Source of the DNA: Synergistaceae bacterium
GTDB lineage: Bacteria > Synergistota > Synergistia > Synergistales > Synergistaceae
Direction of reading: 5' to 3'
Length of the DNA: 44,575 nt
Assembly (NCBI GenBank): GCA_031289775.1
Contig: JAITOY010000035.1
Span: forward strand, 1-44,575
Below, one piece after another: positions 34,281 through 43,251 of the stretch (positions within the stretch are counted from its first letter, which is position 1; each line of letters begins with the position of its first letter). A program made the translations under genes and the position numbers. Under the pieces are notes generated by a model that worked only from the letters and a program-made list of their open reading frames with translations, was not told the origin of the DNA and made no database searches.

Positions 34281-36363
34281 CGGTCTCATAGAAAAAATAT
34301 ACGGCGGCGTTCCCTCCGGTGTCACGCGATCGAGGAGGACGCCGCTCTTGTTTCAGTTGTTCCTCGTCCTCTCGTCGGCTATCATCGTGGGTTTTGGCTG
34401 GTATTTTTTCGACAGGAACGACAGTTACAGGGTCGGTTACCCTTCGCCCCGCACTTACCTCGCCCAAAACCCGATGAGGTTTCTGGACAGGGAGAGGACG
34501 GCCGAGCTCCGCAGCAGGATGGAGAACCAGATAGTCGACGTGAGGGTAAGGGACGAAGCCGTCACTCGTCTTGTGCAGCAGCGCATATACACGCTTAGGG
34601 AGCGCCGCAACATGGATTTCGCCTCGCCCCAGCTCGTCGAGATAGTAAACTCGCTTTCGGATGAGAATCGCGCGAGGCTGCTGGCCGAGGTTTGCAGGAT
34701 AGCGGAGGATAACTACGACAGATCCATCAGCAGGACAGAGCAGTCGGCGAGGATATGGGACAGCCTCAGGCGCTCCGACATGGGCCAGGCCAACAAAAAC
34801 GTCGCATACCAGCTTCTCGACGCGATGCTGACCCCGACGGTCGTCGAGGATCACGACATGGCGGACAGGTTGAGGCGCGACGTGAGTCAGAGGATACCTC
34901 CGGCCGTGACTGATATCAAGCTGGGCGACGTTATCGTAGACGTCGGGCAGGTGGTGACCACGGAACTCGCCGTCCTTTTAAGCGCTCAGGGTTACCCGGA
35001 CGCGGCCGTTCCATGGAAGCACATGACGTTCTTGATTTTGACCGTCTACTCTTGGTCCGTCTGGCTGACCTGGATAGGCGGAAAAGTTGGGGCAAGCCTC
35101 ACGAACAGGGAGTGGATGTACATAGCGCTCCTTCTTTTCATCGACTGGAGCACGCAGATGTGGTTCGCTCGCTGGGAAATCGATTCACTGTCAGTGCTGG
35201 CCCTCTCCGGCTGGCTTTTCCTGACTATACAGCCCTCGTTCGCTTTCCACGTCGCTTTGGGCGGTGCGTTCCTCGGATATATGGCAGCTTTCCCTGGGAT
35301 GTCGTCCGTCGTGGCTGTTGGCTGCATCATATGCGTGGTGGCCTCGAGCGCGAGTTTCCTTTTTATCAAGGAGGCATCGAGCAGGATAATGATCTGGCTG
35401 AACATACTCAGCCTTGGACTTTTCCTGACAGGGGCCTCAATATTTGTGAGGTGGGGTTTCGGACAGCCCCTCAGCGTGAAAATCGTGCTCGGATACCTTC
35501 TGCTATGCGTATTCTGGAGCAGCTTTGTCGTGGCTGTCATGCCCCTGTGGGAGATGTTTTTCGAGATTCTCTCGCCGCTGCGCCTTCTCGAGATGAGCCA
35601 TCCGTCACAGCCCCTTTTGAAGCGGCTCCAGCTCGAGGCGCCAGGGACGTACCATCACACCATCACGGTCGGCACATTGGCAGAGGCTGTCGCGGACAGG
35701 CTTGGTATGAACGGTCTCCTCGTGCGGACCGGGGCTTATTACCATGACATCGGCAAACTGAAGCGTCCCCATTATTTTGTAGAGAATCAGTCATTCGGCG
35801 ACAACATCCACGACAGGCTCGCCCCAAAGGACTCCGCAAGAATAATTCTCCAGCACGTAAAAGACGGCGTGGATCTAGCCGATGAGTACAGGCTGCCGTC
35901 GGGCATAAAACGCTTCATTCAGGAGCATCACGGGCGCACGTTTCTGACGTATTTTTATAACAAGGTGCTTGTTGCGGACAAGGAGGCCGGCGGGGACGGC
36001 GCCGAAATCGACAAGGCCGACTTCGTCTATCCGGGGCCCACCCCCCAGTCGAGGGAGACGGCGCTTCTCATGCTCTCGGACTCCATAGAGGCTGCCCTGA
36101 AAAGCTTGGACAAACCCCTGGAGGGCAGGTCGGACGTGGAGCGCCTCGTCAAGGGTGTGATTGACTCGAAGATAATGAGCGGGCAGTTTATCGACGTCGA
36201 CTTCACGCTGAAGGACATAAACGCCATAAACGTCGCTTTTGTAGAGGTGCTCATGTCAATGTACCACTCCAGGGAGATAAAGCCCATCGCTGGTTCCGAG
36301 GACGAGGCGCATAAAGGCGAAGCTCCGGGGAGCGGGGCGAACAACGATGCGCCTGCGGCTTGA
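34255..36363 (+). CDS. pgpH: 7TM-HD phosphodiesterase (PgpH, cyclic di-AMP)
   Basis: The 702-residue protein has an N-terminal membrane helix, an extracytoplasmic 7TM-HDED domain (about 60-240), seven membrane segments (about 255-450) and a cytoplasmic HD domain. The metal ligands of the HD domain are visible in TYHHTITVGTLAE, AYYHDIGKLKRP and QEHHGRTF. PgpH homologues degrade cyclic di-AMP. The gene lies between phoH and ybeY with overlaps on both sides. A cyclic di-AMP synthase is not in the window. Confidence 0.92.
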   Translation: MVRRLSFLDGLIEKIYGGVPSGVTRSRRTPLLFQLFLVLSSAIIVGFGWYFFDRNDSYRVGYPSPRTYLAQNPMRFLDRERTAELRSRMENQIVDVRVRDEAVTRLVQQRIYTLRERRNMDFASPQLVEIVNSLSDENRARLLAEVCRIAEDNYDRSISRTEQSARIWDSLRRSDMGQANKNVAYQLLDAMLTPTVVEDHDMADRLRRDVSQRIPPAVTDIKLGDVIVDVGQVVTTELAVLLSAQGYPDAAVPWKHMTFLILTVYSWSVWLTWIGGKVGASLTNREWMYIALLLFIDWSTQMWFARWEIDSLSVLALSGWLFLTIQPSFAFHVALGGAFLGYMAAFPGMSSVVAVGCIICVVASSASFLFIKEASSRIMIWLNILSLGLFLTGASIFVRWGFGQPLSVKIVLGYLLLCVFWSSFVVAVMPLWEMFFEILSPLRLLEMSHPSQPLLKRLQLEAPGTYHHTITVGTLAEAVADRLGMNGLLVRTGAYYHDIGKLKRPHYFVENQSFGDNIHDRLAPKDSARIILQHVKDGVDLADEYRLPSGIKRFIQEHHGRTFLTYFYNKVLVADKEAGGDGAEIDKADFVYPGPTPQSRETALLMLSDSIEAALKSLDKPLEGRSDVERLVKGVIDSKIMSGQFIDVDFTLKDINAINVAFVEVLMSMYHSREIKPIAGSEDEAHKGEAPGSGANNDAPAA

Positions 36364-36874
36364 CGTGGTCGGTCGCGAGGACTCCTGCGGCATCGACTAT
36401 GACGTGCTTGCCGATGTGCTTGGCGCGTTTGCCGGGAGGATAGCGCCCGAGGACTGCCGCGAGTTGTCCGTTGCGCTCTCCTTTGTGTCGCCCGAGGACA
36501 TACGGGAGCTGAACGTCAGATACAGGGAAGTCGACGAGGAGACAGACGTGCTTTCGTTCCCGCTCTGGGAGGAGGGCGGGCGTTTTGCGCCGCCGGAGTG
36601 GGAAGAATTGCCGCTCGGCGACGTTGTGGTATCCCCGGGGTATATATCCGATAGTGCCGGAAAGGGGAATATGGACTATAATAGCGAAATTATACTTGTC
36701 ATAGTGCACGGCGTCCTTCACCTGCTAGGTTTCGACCACGACAACGACGAGCGGAAGAGCGGGATGTGGAGCGCTCAGGAGGCCCTCTTAAGAGGATATT
36801 TCAGCAGGTTGCCAGTAGCTGGGGAACAATGGCTATGTAACAAGGCGGACGCCGTTATTTTTGAGGAGGATTGA
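36347..36874 (+). CDS. ybeY: Endoribonuclease YbeY
   Basis: YbeY takes part in 16S rRNA 3'-end maturation and ribosome quality control. The 175-residue protein carries the zinc motif HGVLHLLGFDH (H-x3-H-x5-H) and the preceding LNVRYREVDEETDVLSFP block. It overlaps pgpH by 17 bases. The C-terminal 30 residues beyond the motif are longer than in most homologues and not conserved. Confidence 0.94.
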   Translation: MRLRLDVVGREDSCGIDYDVLADVLGAFAGRIAPEDCRELSVALSFVSPEDIRELNVRYREVDEETDVLSFPLWEEGGRFAPPEWEELPLGDVVVSPGYISDSAGKGNMDYNSEIILVIVHGVLHLLGFDHDNDERKSGMWSAQEALLRGYFSRLPVAGEQWLCNKADAVIFEED

Positions 36875-36881
36875 TGGCGGA

Positions 36882-38150
36882 GTGAGTTCTGACATAGTTG
36901 GCAGTATTGGCCTGCTGCTGGTTTGTCTGCTGATTTCATTTTTTTTCAGCGCGACTGAGACGGCCATAACCGCAGCAGGAAAAATAAAATTGAAGTCCTT
37001 TGAAAACGCCTATCCACAGAGAAAAAAGGGTTTTCAGTGGCTCGGCGACAACGTGCAGAGGGCCCTCACCGTCACTCTGGTCGGAAACAACATCGTGAAT
37101 ATCGCCGCTTCGGCGCTCGCTACCACGGTCGCAACTGGTTTCCTTGGCAGGAGAGGGCCGCTTGTGGCTGTCGTCGTTATGACAACTATCATCGTTATAT
37201 TCTGCGAGATCCTTCCTAAAAGCATATCGATCGCGTACAAGGAACGGGTTCTTAACGCGACGCTTCCAGCGCTTCAGGTGATTTACCTAGTTCTCGGGCC
37301 GGCGGTATATCTCGTCCAGAAGGTCGTTTGGTTTATAGGACGGCTCATCGGTCTGACGCTCGACGCGAGCAAATCCTTTTTGACGCGGGCTGACCTTGAG
37401 ATTATGATAGAGGAGAGCGGCGAATCTGGGGCGCTCGAGGAGGATGAGCGCAAGATGATTCATGGAGTCATCGCGTTCGAGGAGACGAGGGTCTCCGAGG
37501 TGATGATTCCCCGCACTGACATGATGACAGTGCCGTATGACACGACCGTAGCGGAGGCGTCCAAGATATTCCTCGAAACCGGGCACTCGCGCGTGCCGGC
37601 CTACGAGAAGGAGCTTGACAAGATCACTGGCGTGCTGTACGCGAAGGATCTTCTGGGCCCCTTGAGCGGCGGGCATCTGGAGGATAGGGTCGAGGGACTA
37701 CTGCGAAAGCCGCTTTTTATTCCGGAGACGATCAAGACGGACGAGGCGTTCGAGCTCATGAAAAAGTCCCAGATCCACATCTCCATAGTGGTCGACGAAT
37801 ACGGCGGCACTGCCGGCCTGGTAACTCTTGAGGATCTTCTCGAGGAGATCGTGGGCGACATTCAGGACGAATACGACGACGAGACTCCGGACGTGTTCGA
37901 CGAGGGAGACGGCTCTTACCTCGTGCAGGGGTACGTAAATATCGAGGATCTTTCCGAGACGCTGGGTTATCCCTTCGAGTTCGACGACGTCGACACTGTA
38001 GCTGGGATGCTGCTCACCATAATAGGCAACTTCCCGGAGGAGGGGCAGTCTGTTCGTTTTGGCCCCTGGAGCATAAGCGCGGTAGAGGTCGTGGATCACC
38101 GCATTCTTCAGGTGAGAATCGAAATGATTGGCGAGGACGAAGATCAATAA
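36882..38150 (+). CDS. CNNM/CorC-type membrane protein with CBS pair
   Basis: The protein has an N-terminal DUF21 membrane domain with about four hydrophobic segments (FFFSATETAITAAGK is diagnostic), two CBS domains (VSEVMIPRTDMMTVP, then HISIVVDEYGGTAGLVTLEDLLEEIVGDI), and a C-terminal CorC_HlyC domain (DTVAGMLLTIIGNFPEEG). This family is linked to magnesium or cobalt export, and its usual neighbours ybeY and era are here. I took GTG 36882 as the start; GAGGAGG is 12 bases upstream. TTG 36861 is the alternative. Confidence 0.9.
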   Translation: MSSDIVGSIGLLLVCLLISFFFSATETAITAAGKIKLKSFENAYPQRKKGFQWLGDNVQRALTVTLVGNNIVNIAASALATTVATGFLGRRGPLVAVVVMTTIIVIFCEILPKSISIAYKERVLNATLPALQVIYLVLGPAVYLVQKVVWFIGRLIGLTLDASKSFLTRADLEIMIEESGESGALEEDERKMIHGVIAFEETRVSEVMIPRTDMMTVPYDTTVAEASKIFLETGHSRVPAYEKELDKITGVLYAKDLLGPLSGGHLEDRVEGLLRKPLFIPETIKTDEAFELMKKSQIHISIVVDEYGGTAGLVTLEDLLEEIVGDIQDEYDDETPDVFDEGDGSYLVQGYVNIEDLSETLGYPFEFDDVDTVAGMLLTIIGNFPEEGQSVRFGPWSISAVEVVDHRILQVRIEMIGEDEDQ

Positions 38151-38168
38151 CGGGAGTAAATCGGGCCA

Positions 38169-38627
38169 TTGGCAGAGGCCGGAGAACGGGGGTCAATATT
38201 GACGGCATCGAGCAGGAGCGACTATTGGTTAAAACTGGGGACGACGCCCGAGCAGCTTATGAGATCGGCCGAGGGCTTCAGAACCATGGCTTACGCCCCT
38301 TATTCGAACTTCTTCGTCGGAGCGGCTCTCCTGATGGACGACGGCTCAATTGTAGGCGGCTGCAACGTCGAAAACTCGAGCTACGGGGTGACGCTCTGCG
38401 CCGAGCGCATAGCTATGGCAAACGCCGTATCCTCCGGAAAGATAAACCCGCTGGCGATAGCCGTCGCTGGTGAAGTGTCGTCCTTCTGCTCTCCCTGTGG
38501 CGCTTGCAGGCAGTTCCTCGCCGAGTTCAACCCCGATATGGACGTCCTCCTGATGCAGAATGGCAGCATCACGTCAATAAGCCTGAGATCGCTGCTCCCT
38601 TATCCTTTCAAGCTGGAGGATATTTAA
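38169..38627 (+). CDS. cdd: Cytidine deaminase
   Basis: Cdd deaminates cytidine and deoxycytidine in pyrimidine salvage. The small tetrameric form is indicated by the zinc motifs TLCAERIAMANA (Cys-Ala-Glu) and CSPCGACRQFL (PCxxC), plus APYSNFFVGAAL and NVENSSYG. The start is unclear: TTG 38169 or, in frame, TTG 38199 with GAACGGGGG upstream. The second would give about 142 residues, still within the family range. The stop is one base before era. Confidence 0.92.
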   Translation: MAEAGERGSILTASSRSDYWLKLGTTPEQLMRSAEGFRTMAYAPYSNFFVGAALLMDDGSIVGGCNVENSSYGVTLCAERIAMANAVSSGKINPLAIAVAGEVSSFCSPCGACRQFLAEFNPDMDVLLMQNGSITSISLRSLLPYPFKLEDI

Positions 38628-38628
38628 A

Positions 38629-39576
38629 TTGGACGACGCAGTTTCTCTGGACAAATCTATAAAAAAATATCGTTCAGGATTAGTCACGTTCCTCGGACGC
38701 CCTAACGTCGGGAAATCGTCGATCGTAAACGCGCTGATCCGCGAAAAGGTCGCTGCGGTCTCCAGCAAGCCGCAGACGACGCGCAACGCCGTGAGGTGCA
38801 TACTCACGACCGAGGACTGCCAGATCGTGATCGTAGACACCCCGGGACTCCACGAACCGCGCCACGCCCTGGGCGAGTTTATGATGAGAGAGGCAAGGGA
38901 GTCAATAGACTCCGTCGACGCCGTCTGTTTTGTCGTTGAGGCGGGGAAGCCGCTCGATCACGCGGGAGAGGCAGTACTGGGCATCATCGAGGGGATTGGC
39001 TTGCCCGTTTTGCTCGTTGTGAACAAGATCGACCGTTGCCGCGACAAGCGAGGCGAGGACGATTTCTGGCGCTTCCTCGCTCCGATACAGGAGCGCGTAA
39101 AACCGGCCGCCGTCGTCCCGGTCTCGGCGAAGGAGGGCACGAACCTCGACGTCCTCCGGGAGGAGATCATGAAACTCCTACCGGAAGGAGAGCCCATTTA
39201 TCCCGAAGACGTCCTTATGGACGCGACCGAACGCTTTCTGGCAGAGGAGATCATCCGGGAAAAAATATTCGAGGCCACGGAACAAGAGGTTCCGCACAGC
39301 GTCGCCGTCGTCGTCGAGGAGTTCAAAAGCCCTGACGAATACCCCGACATAAAGCGAGGCGAGATAAGGGCGGACATCATCGTCGAACGCCCCGGTCAAA
39401 AGGGCATACTGATAGGCGAAGGCGGCTCGAAACTGAAGGAGATCGGCACGACCGCCAGGCTCGAGATGGAGGAGCGCTTCGGCTACCCGATATTCCTTCA
39501 GCTCTGGGTAAAGGTCAAGCCGGATTGGAGAAAATCCCCGAGGGAAATGGAGCGCGCCGGCTACCGTAAAAAATGA
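38629..39576 (+). CDS. era: GTPase Era
   Basis: Era binds the 3' end of 16S rRNA and assists 30S assembly. The 315-residue protein shows G1 GRPNVGKSS, G2 TTRNAVR, G3 DTPGLHEP, G4 NKIDR and G5 VSAKEGTN, followed by a C-terminal KH domain with GQKGILIGEGGSKLKEIG. The start is TTG 38629 after GGAGG. Its stop overlaps recO in ATGA. Confidence 0.96.
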   Translation: MDDAVSLDKSIKKYRSGLVTFLGRPNVGKSSIVNALIREKVAAVSSKPQTTRNAVRCILTTEDCQIVIVDTPGLHEPRHALGEFMMREARESIDSVDAVCFVVEAGKPLDHAGEAVLGIIEGIGLPVLLVVNKIDRCRDKRGEDDFWRFLAPIQERVKPAAVVPVSAKEGTNLDVLREEIMKLLPEGEPIYPEDVLMDATERFLAEEIIREKIFEATEQEVPHSVAVVVEEFKSPDEYPDIKRGEIRADIIVERPGQKGILIGEGGSKLKEIGTTARLEMEERFGYPIFLQLWVKVKPDWRKSPREMERAGYRKK

Positions 39577-40346
39577 GAGGAGGATCGCGTTTAAAGCTCC
39601 TCTCGATGCAGGAGGGCGGTCTCTCGCAGGGGGATTACAAGGCGCGTGGAGTTGTTCTGAGGAGGAGGGACGGCGGCAAGTCGCAGGAGCTGCTTCTTTT
39701 TTTGAGTTCGCACGGAGTCGTCCGGGTTTCAGCGCCAGGCGCCGGTTCGAAGAACAGGTTCGGCGCAGGGACGGAACCGATGGTGTGGGGGGAGTTCCTG
39801 CTTTACCAGAGCACGAGGTCTCTTTATCTCAAGGGCGTGGACGTCCGGGAGGGTTTCTGGGGAGTCCGAGGGTCGCGTTCGGCGCTTCGGATGGCTGTGA
39901 AATGGTGCGGCGAGGTCGCTTCGCGCCTTATGCCTGGAGTCGAAAGCGACAACCTGCTCTCTCTTCTCTGGGGCAGCATGAAAAACCTGTCGAATGGGTT
40001 TTCGCCACTGCTCCTCGACGTGCGTTTCGCATGGAGGTGGGGGAACCTTTGGGGGGTGGCCCCGCCGCTCGACTCGTGCACATCGTGCGGAGCGCGGATC
40101 GACGGAAGTTCGGGTTTAGTGGCCAGATCATCCGACGGATTGCTGTGCGCCGACTGCGGCAGGGCGGCATCGGAGTCCAGTGGGGAGTCTCGCGGGTCGT
40201 TGCCCTTGCCCACGCTCCGCACGCTTAGAAGCGCGGCGTTGCTACCTAAGGACGCATTTCAGATATGGGCGTCTGAGAGCGCCGCGTCAGACGCGGCGCT
40301 CTCAGAGTGCCCAGCATGGCTCTACTCTTTCATAACGCTACATTGA
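39573..40346 (+). CDS. recO: DNA repair protein RecO
   Basis: RecO loads RecA on SSB-coated DNA with RecR. The 257-residue protein has the N-terminal OB fold (YKARGVVLRRRDGGKSQELLLF), and a four-cysteine zinc site (CTSCG near 168, CADCG near 192). The C-terminal helical part is short. A long perfect palindrome (40272-40306) lies inside the last 25 codons and shapes the sequence ASESAASDAALSE. ATG 39573 overlaps the era stop. Confidence 0.88.
   Translation: MRGGSRLKLLSMQEGGLSQGDYKARGVVLRRRDGGKSQELLLFLSSHGVVRVSAPGAGSKNRFGAGTEPMVWGEFLLYQSTRSLYLKGVDVREGFWGVRGSRSALRMAVKWCGEVASRLMPGVESDNLLSLLWGSMKNLSNGFSPLLLDVRFAWRWGNLWGVAPPLDSCTSCGARIDGSSGLVARSSDGLLCADCGRAASESSGESRGSLPLPTLRTLRSAALLPKDAFQIWASESAASDAALSECPAWLYSFITLH
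40272..40306. repeat. Perfect 17-bp inverted repeat with 1-base loop
   Basis: The left arm 40272-40288 and the right arm 40290-40306 are exact reverse complements around A40289. Pairing extends imperfectly into flanking TGGGC/GCCCA. The element lies in the recO coding region about 40 bases before its stop, at the junction with the accessory region. RNA from either strand would form a very stable hairpin. There is no T-tract, so a classical terminator is not supported. Confidence 0.9.
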
Positions 40347-40364
40347 TTGGTTCGGCCTCCTGTA

Positions 40365-40598
40365 TTACCTCATCACCTTGTCCATCAACGCGGCGTAGCT
40401 GTCAATCACGTCATACACGACGGAATCTGCGCTGATGGCCTTGAAATGCTCGTGGGCGCAATGTATCTTGGCTTCCTCGATCATGCGGAGTTGCATGGAG
40501 GACATGGCGCCTTTCGTTTCCGCAACGAAGTATATATGCTTCACCTTGCCCTCGTGGAACGCGATAGCCCAGTCGGGATGGTGATTTCGTTTTTCTTC
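40365..40598 (-). pseudogene. Type III restriction endonuclease (Res), C-terminal remnant
   Basis: On the minus strand downstream of the mod gene, a frame ending in TAA 40365-40367 encodes [20 protein letters not shown], then [19 protein letters not shown], and ends [11 protein letters not shown]. This matches the very end of type III Res subunits, including the D...ETK nuclease residues. The frame is closed upstream at 40599-40601, only about 20 bases before the mod stop, so nearly the whole helicase part (roughly 900 codons in the family) is missing. Confidence 0.75.
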
Positions 40599-40623
40599 TT
40601 ATGCAGCACTGCGTCCGCTTCCC

Positions 40624-42453
40624 TCACAGCACTTTGACGTTCGTGCCCGGCGCAAGCAGTTTGAATATTTCCTCTACGTTGATTTTCTCCGGGCTCGACG
40701 AAAAGCTCGAATCGCGGAACACGGCGCGTAGCGGTTTGCGCCTGGCGATTTCCTTGACAACCGCGCCGCTGACGGTATCGGCGAAACAGGCGATGAGGTC
40801 GCCGCCGTTGTAGGTGTGGACTGCCACGCCGTCGATTTCCTCGTGCGTGTGCGGCAGAGAGAGCGGCAAACCCCATTCAATCAGACAGCCGTACAGCAAG
40901 TCCATGTCCGTGCGGTCGTCTTTTATATTCGATTCCAGCCCGGCAAGCATACCTTGCGTATATTCGCTGGCGGTGTAGTAGACGTCTTTCATGTTCGTGT
41001 CATCGAGTTTCAGGACACGGAAACCGATGTCGAGGTCTTGTGCCAGTATCCCTGCCTCGTCTTTGATTTTATCCCCGACAAGTCGGATACGCTTTTTGGC
41101 GATATCACAAATCGTTCTATACCCCGCGGTGAATGCCTCACCAGTGGGGTCGCATTTTTCCTCGATTTGCACCATTATGAATTTTCTTTTGCTTTGAAGC
41201 TCACTATTCAATTCAATGACGGCTTGGGCAGTAGTAGATGAACCAGAGAAAAAATCAAGCACAATGCCATCATCATTGGAAAATGTAGAGATAAGATATT
41301 TCACAAGCTGAACAGGCTTAACGGTATCAAACCCATGCTTATTTCCGACAATGCGACTTAAATCCGCCTTACCGCTTTCAGCAGTACCGGAAATGTCAGA
41401 ATCTACATAGGTGTAAATCGGGTAAAGCGGGTCACTTTCTTCATTGGCATACTTCTTTTCCATTGGCACTCCATCGTCATTAAGAGCCATATGGTTAGAT
41501 TCAAACAAATTGTCTATTGTCTCTTTGCCAGCTTTCCAACGGAAATCATCATCAGGAGTATATCCGCCGGAAGTGAAGCGCATTGTTTCGCGGCGAAATG
41601 TTCCACGATTTGAGGTTAGTATTGTTGTAAGTCTAAACTTGCCCTGTTCATTCTCATGTGGGTAAAACCGCTCTTTTGCTGATATGACATTATGAGATAG
41701 CGTTTCTGGGTTCTTTTTACTATATGCAACGACATACTCGGATACCTTTTGAGGGCGATATTTTGCATTGCCAGCGTTAGTCGGTTTTGCCCTGGATTTC
41801 CAAATAAAAATGCAGACTTGATTACTCGCTCCGAGAATTTCGTCTAATATTTTAATTGTATTAGCGATTTCTCTATCACCAATAGAAACCAAGAGTATTC
41901 CATCATTACATAACAAATTTCGCGCAAGCGCCAACCGCGGATAAACCATGCTGCACCAGTCCGAATGCAACCGCCCGTTGCTTTCGGTGTTGCGGAACAG
42001 CCGGCCGCCGTCCTCGCCGTAAACACCCGCTTCTTTTTCGTAGTCTTCACGATTTTGGGTAAAATTATCGCGGTATACGAAATCGCTGCCTGTGTTATAC
42101 GGCGGGTCAATGTATATCGTCTTCACCTTGCCGAGATAGCTCTCTTGCAACAGTTTGAGCACGTCAAGATTGTCACCCTCAATATATAGGTTTTCCGTTA
42201 TATCCCAATCTTTACTTTCTTCAATACAAGGGCGCAGGGTCTTGCGGATTGGCCGCCCGGCCTCGCGGATAGCTTCGCGCTTGCCGACCCATGTAAACTC
42301 ATAGGCTTCGTCGCCCGCCACATCATCGCCGAGCATGGTACGGAGCAAGTCAAAATTTACCTTGCCCTCGGTGACGACACCGGGGAACATCTCCGCGATT
42401 TTCGCCACTTTTGCGGCGGTCAGGTCCGGCGTTTCAAGTTTGAGCTTGTCCAT
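40624..42453 (-). CDS. Type III DNA methyltransferase (Mod)
   Basis: The 609-residue protein is an adenine-N6 methyltransferase of the beta arrangement: catalytic motif IV IYIDPPYNTGSDF (residues 114-126) precedes the SAM-binding motif I DFFSGSSTTAQAV near 400. The variable region between them would set target specificity and cannot be interpreted by eye. Start ATG 42453 has GGAGG 8 bases upstream. I looked for a simple repeat in the 5' region, as in phase-variable mod genes, and found none. Its Res partner is reduced to a fragment, so the enzyme probably acts alone. Confidence 0.93.
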   Translation of the reverse strand: MDKLKLETPDLTAAKVAKIAEMFPGVVTEGKVNFDLLRTMLGDDVAGDEAYEFTWVGKREAIREAGRPIRKTLRPCIEESKDWDITENLYIEGDNLDVLKLLQESYLGKVKTIYIDPPYNTGSDFVYRDNFTQNREDYEKEAGVYGEDGGRLFRNTESNGRLHSDWCSMVYPRLALARNLLCNDGILLVSIGDREIANTIKILDEILGASNQVCIFIWKSRAKPTNAGNAKYRPQKVSEYVVAYSKKNPETLSHNVISAKERFYPHENEQGKFRLTTILTSNRGTFRRETMRFTSGGYTPDDDFRWKAGKETIDNLFESNHMALNDDGVPMEKKYANEESDPLYPIYTYVDSDISGTAESGKADLSRIVGNKHGFDTVKPVQLVKYLISTFSNDDGIVLDFFSGSSTTAQAVIELNSELQSKRKFIMVQIEEKCDPTGEAFTAGYRTICDIAKKRIRLVGDKIKDEAGILAQDLDIGFRVLKLDDTNMKDVYYTASEYTQGMLAGLESNIKDDRTDMDLLYGCLIEWGLPLSLPHTHEEIDGVAVHTYNGGDLIACFADTVSGAVVKEIARRKPLRAVFRDSSFSSSPEKINVEEIFKLLAPGTNVKVL

Positions 42454-42480
42454 GTTACGCTTCCTCCGTTCCCTTGGCGT

Positions 42481-42627
42481 CTAACTAGGGGTCGTTGTCA
42501 TTGCTAACTTTTCCGTAATGATGTGGCTGTACTCCATGGCGTCTTTCTTTTGTGATATTGTACCATCTTTCGTAAAACACACTTGCGCTTCACGGATTGG
42601 CGGATTATATTGCTCCGTGGTTTTCAT
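42481..42627 (-). CDS. Small ORF upstream of mod, unknown
   Basis: A 48-codon frame (starts MKTTEQYNPPIREAQVCF, ends MTTTPS) lies 27 bases upstream of mod on the same strand. It has no convincing ribosome binding site. It may be a short conserved companion, the end of a truncated gene of the same R-M locus, or chance. The balanced composition favours former coding sequence. Confidence 0.35.
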   Translation of the reverse strand: MKTTEQYNPPIREAQVCFTKDGTISQKKDAMEYSHIITEKLAMTTTPS

Positions 42628-42683
42628 CTTAACGGAATTTCGGCTGGGATAATCCGGGGTTTCGACGAAAGGGGTTTTTAACT

Positions 42684-43196
42684 ATGGAGCGCGCGGGTAT
42701 CATAACTATGAACGGCAAGGCATTGACGCTTCTCGGCGACGAGGCGAAGGTCGGCGACAAGGCAAGGGATTTCAAACTACTGGACATGAATATGGAACAA
42801 AAAACTCTTGCGGATTATGCCGGCAAGATCAAGGTGATCTCGGTCACGCCATCTCTGGACACGCCAGTCTGCGATCTTCAGATTCACCGGTTCAACGAGG
42901 AGGCCGCGAGTCAGCCCGGCAGCGTGGCGCTTCTTAACATCAGCGCCGACCTTCCGTTCGCGATAAAGCGCTTTTGCGCGGCCGGCGGTGTGAACAGTGC
43001 TGTGGCGCTTTCAGACCACAAGGACGTTTCATTTGGTCTCGCATATGGGATATTGATCAAGGAGTTGAGGCTGCTCGCTCGCTCAGTCTTTATAATAGGC
43101 GTCGATGACGTCGTCCATTACGCGGATATCGTCACTGAACAAACAAACGAGCCAAACTACGATGAAGCGATCAGGGCGCTGAAGACGCTGATTTGA
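42684..43196 (+). CDS. tpx: Thiol peroxidase Tpx
   Basis: Tpx reduces hydroperoxides using thioredoxin. The 170-residue protein has the peroxidatic cysteine in SVTPSLDTPVCDLQ (C63) and the resolving cysteine in KRFCAAGG (C98), the pair diagnostic of atypical 2-Cys Tpx. A good ribosome binding site (AAAGGGG) precedes ATG 42684. The gene stands alone between the divergent R-M remnant and the convergent SnoaL-like gene. Confidence 0.94.
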   Translation: MERAGIITMNGKALTLLGDEAKVGDKARDFKLLDMNMEQKTLADYAGKIKVISVTPSLDTPVCDLQIHRFNEEAASQPGSVALLNISADLPFAIKRFCAAGGVNSAVALSDHKDVSFGLAYGILIKELRLLARSVFIIGVDDVVHYADIVTEQTNEPNYDEAIRALKTLI

Positions 43197-43251
43197 TCGA
43201 AACGACGACTGCCAGGGGTAGCGTTGTCAAGTCTCCCTTGCGACGCTTTCC

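Noticed and set aside
40347-40637. Plus-strand open frame after recO
   Set aside because: It is the antisense of the Res C-terminal remnant, which matches a known family. No ribosome binding site.
42454-42480. Possible phase variation of the mod gene
   Set aside because: No simple sequence repeat was found in the promoter, leader or 5' coding part of mod.
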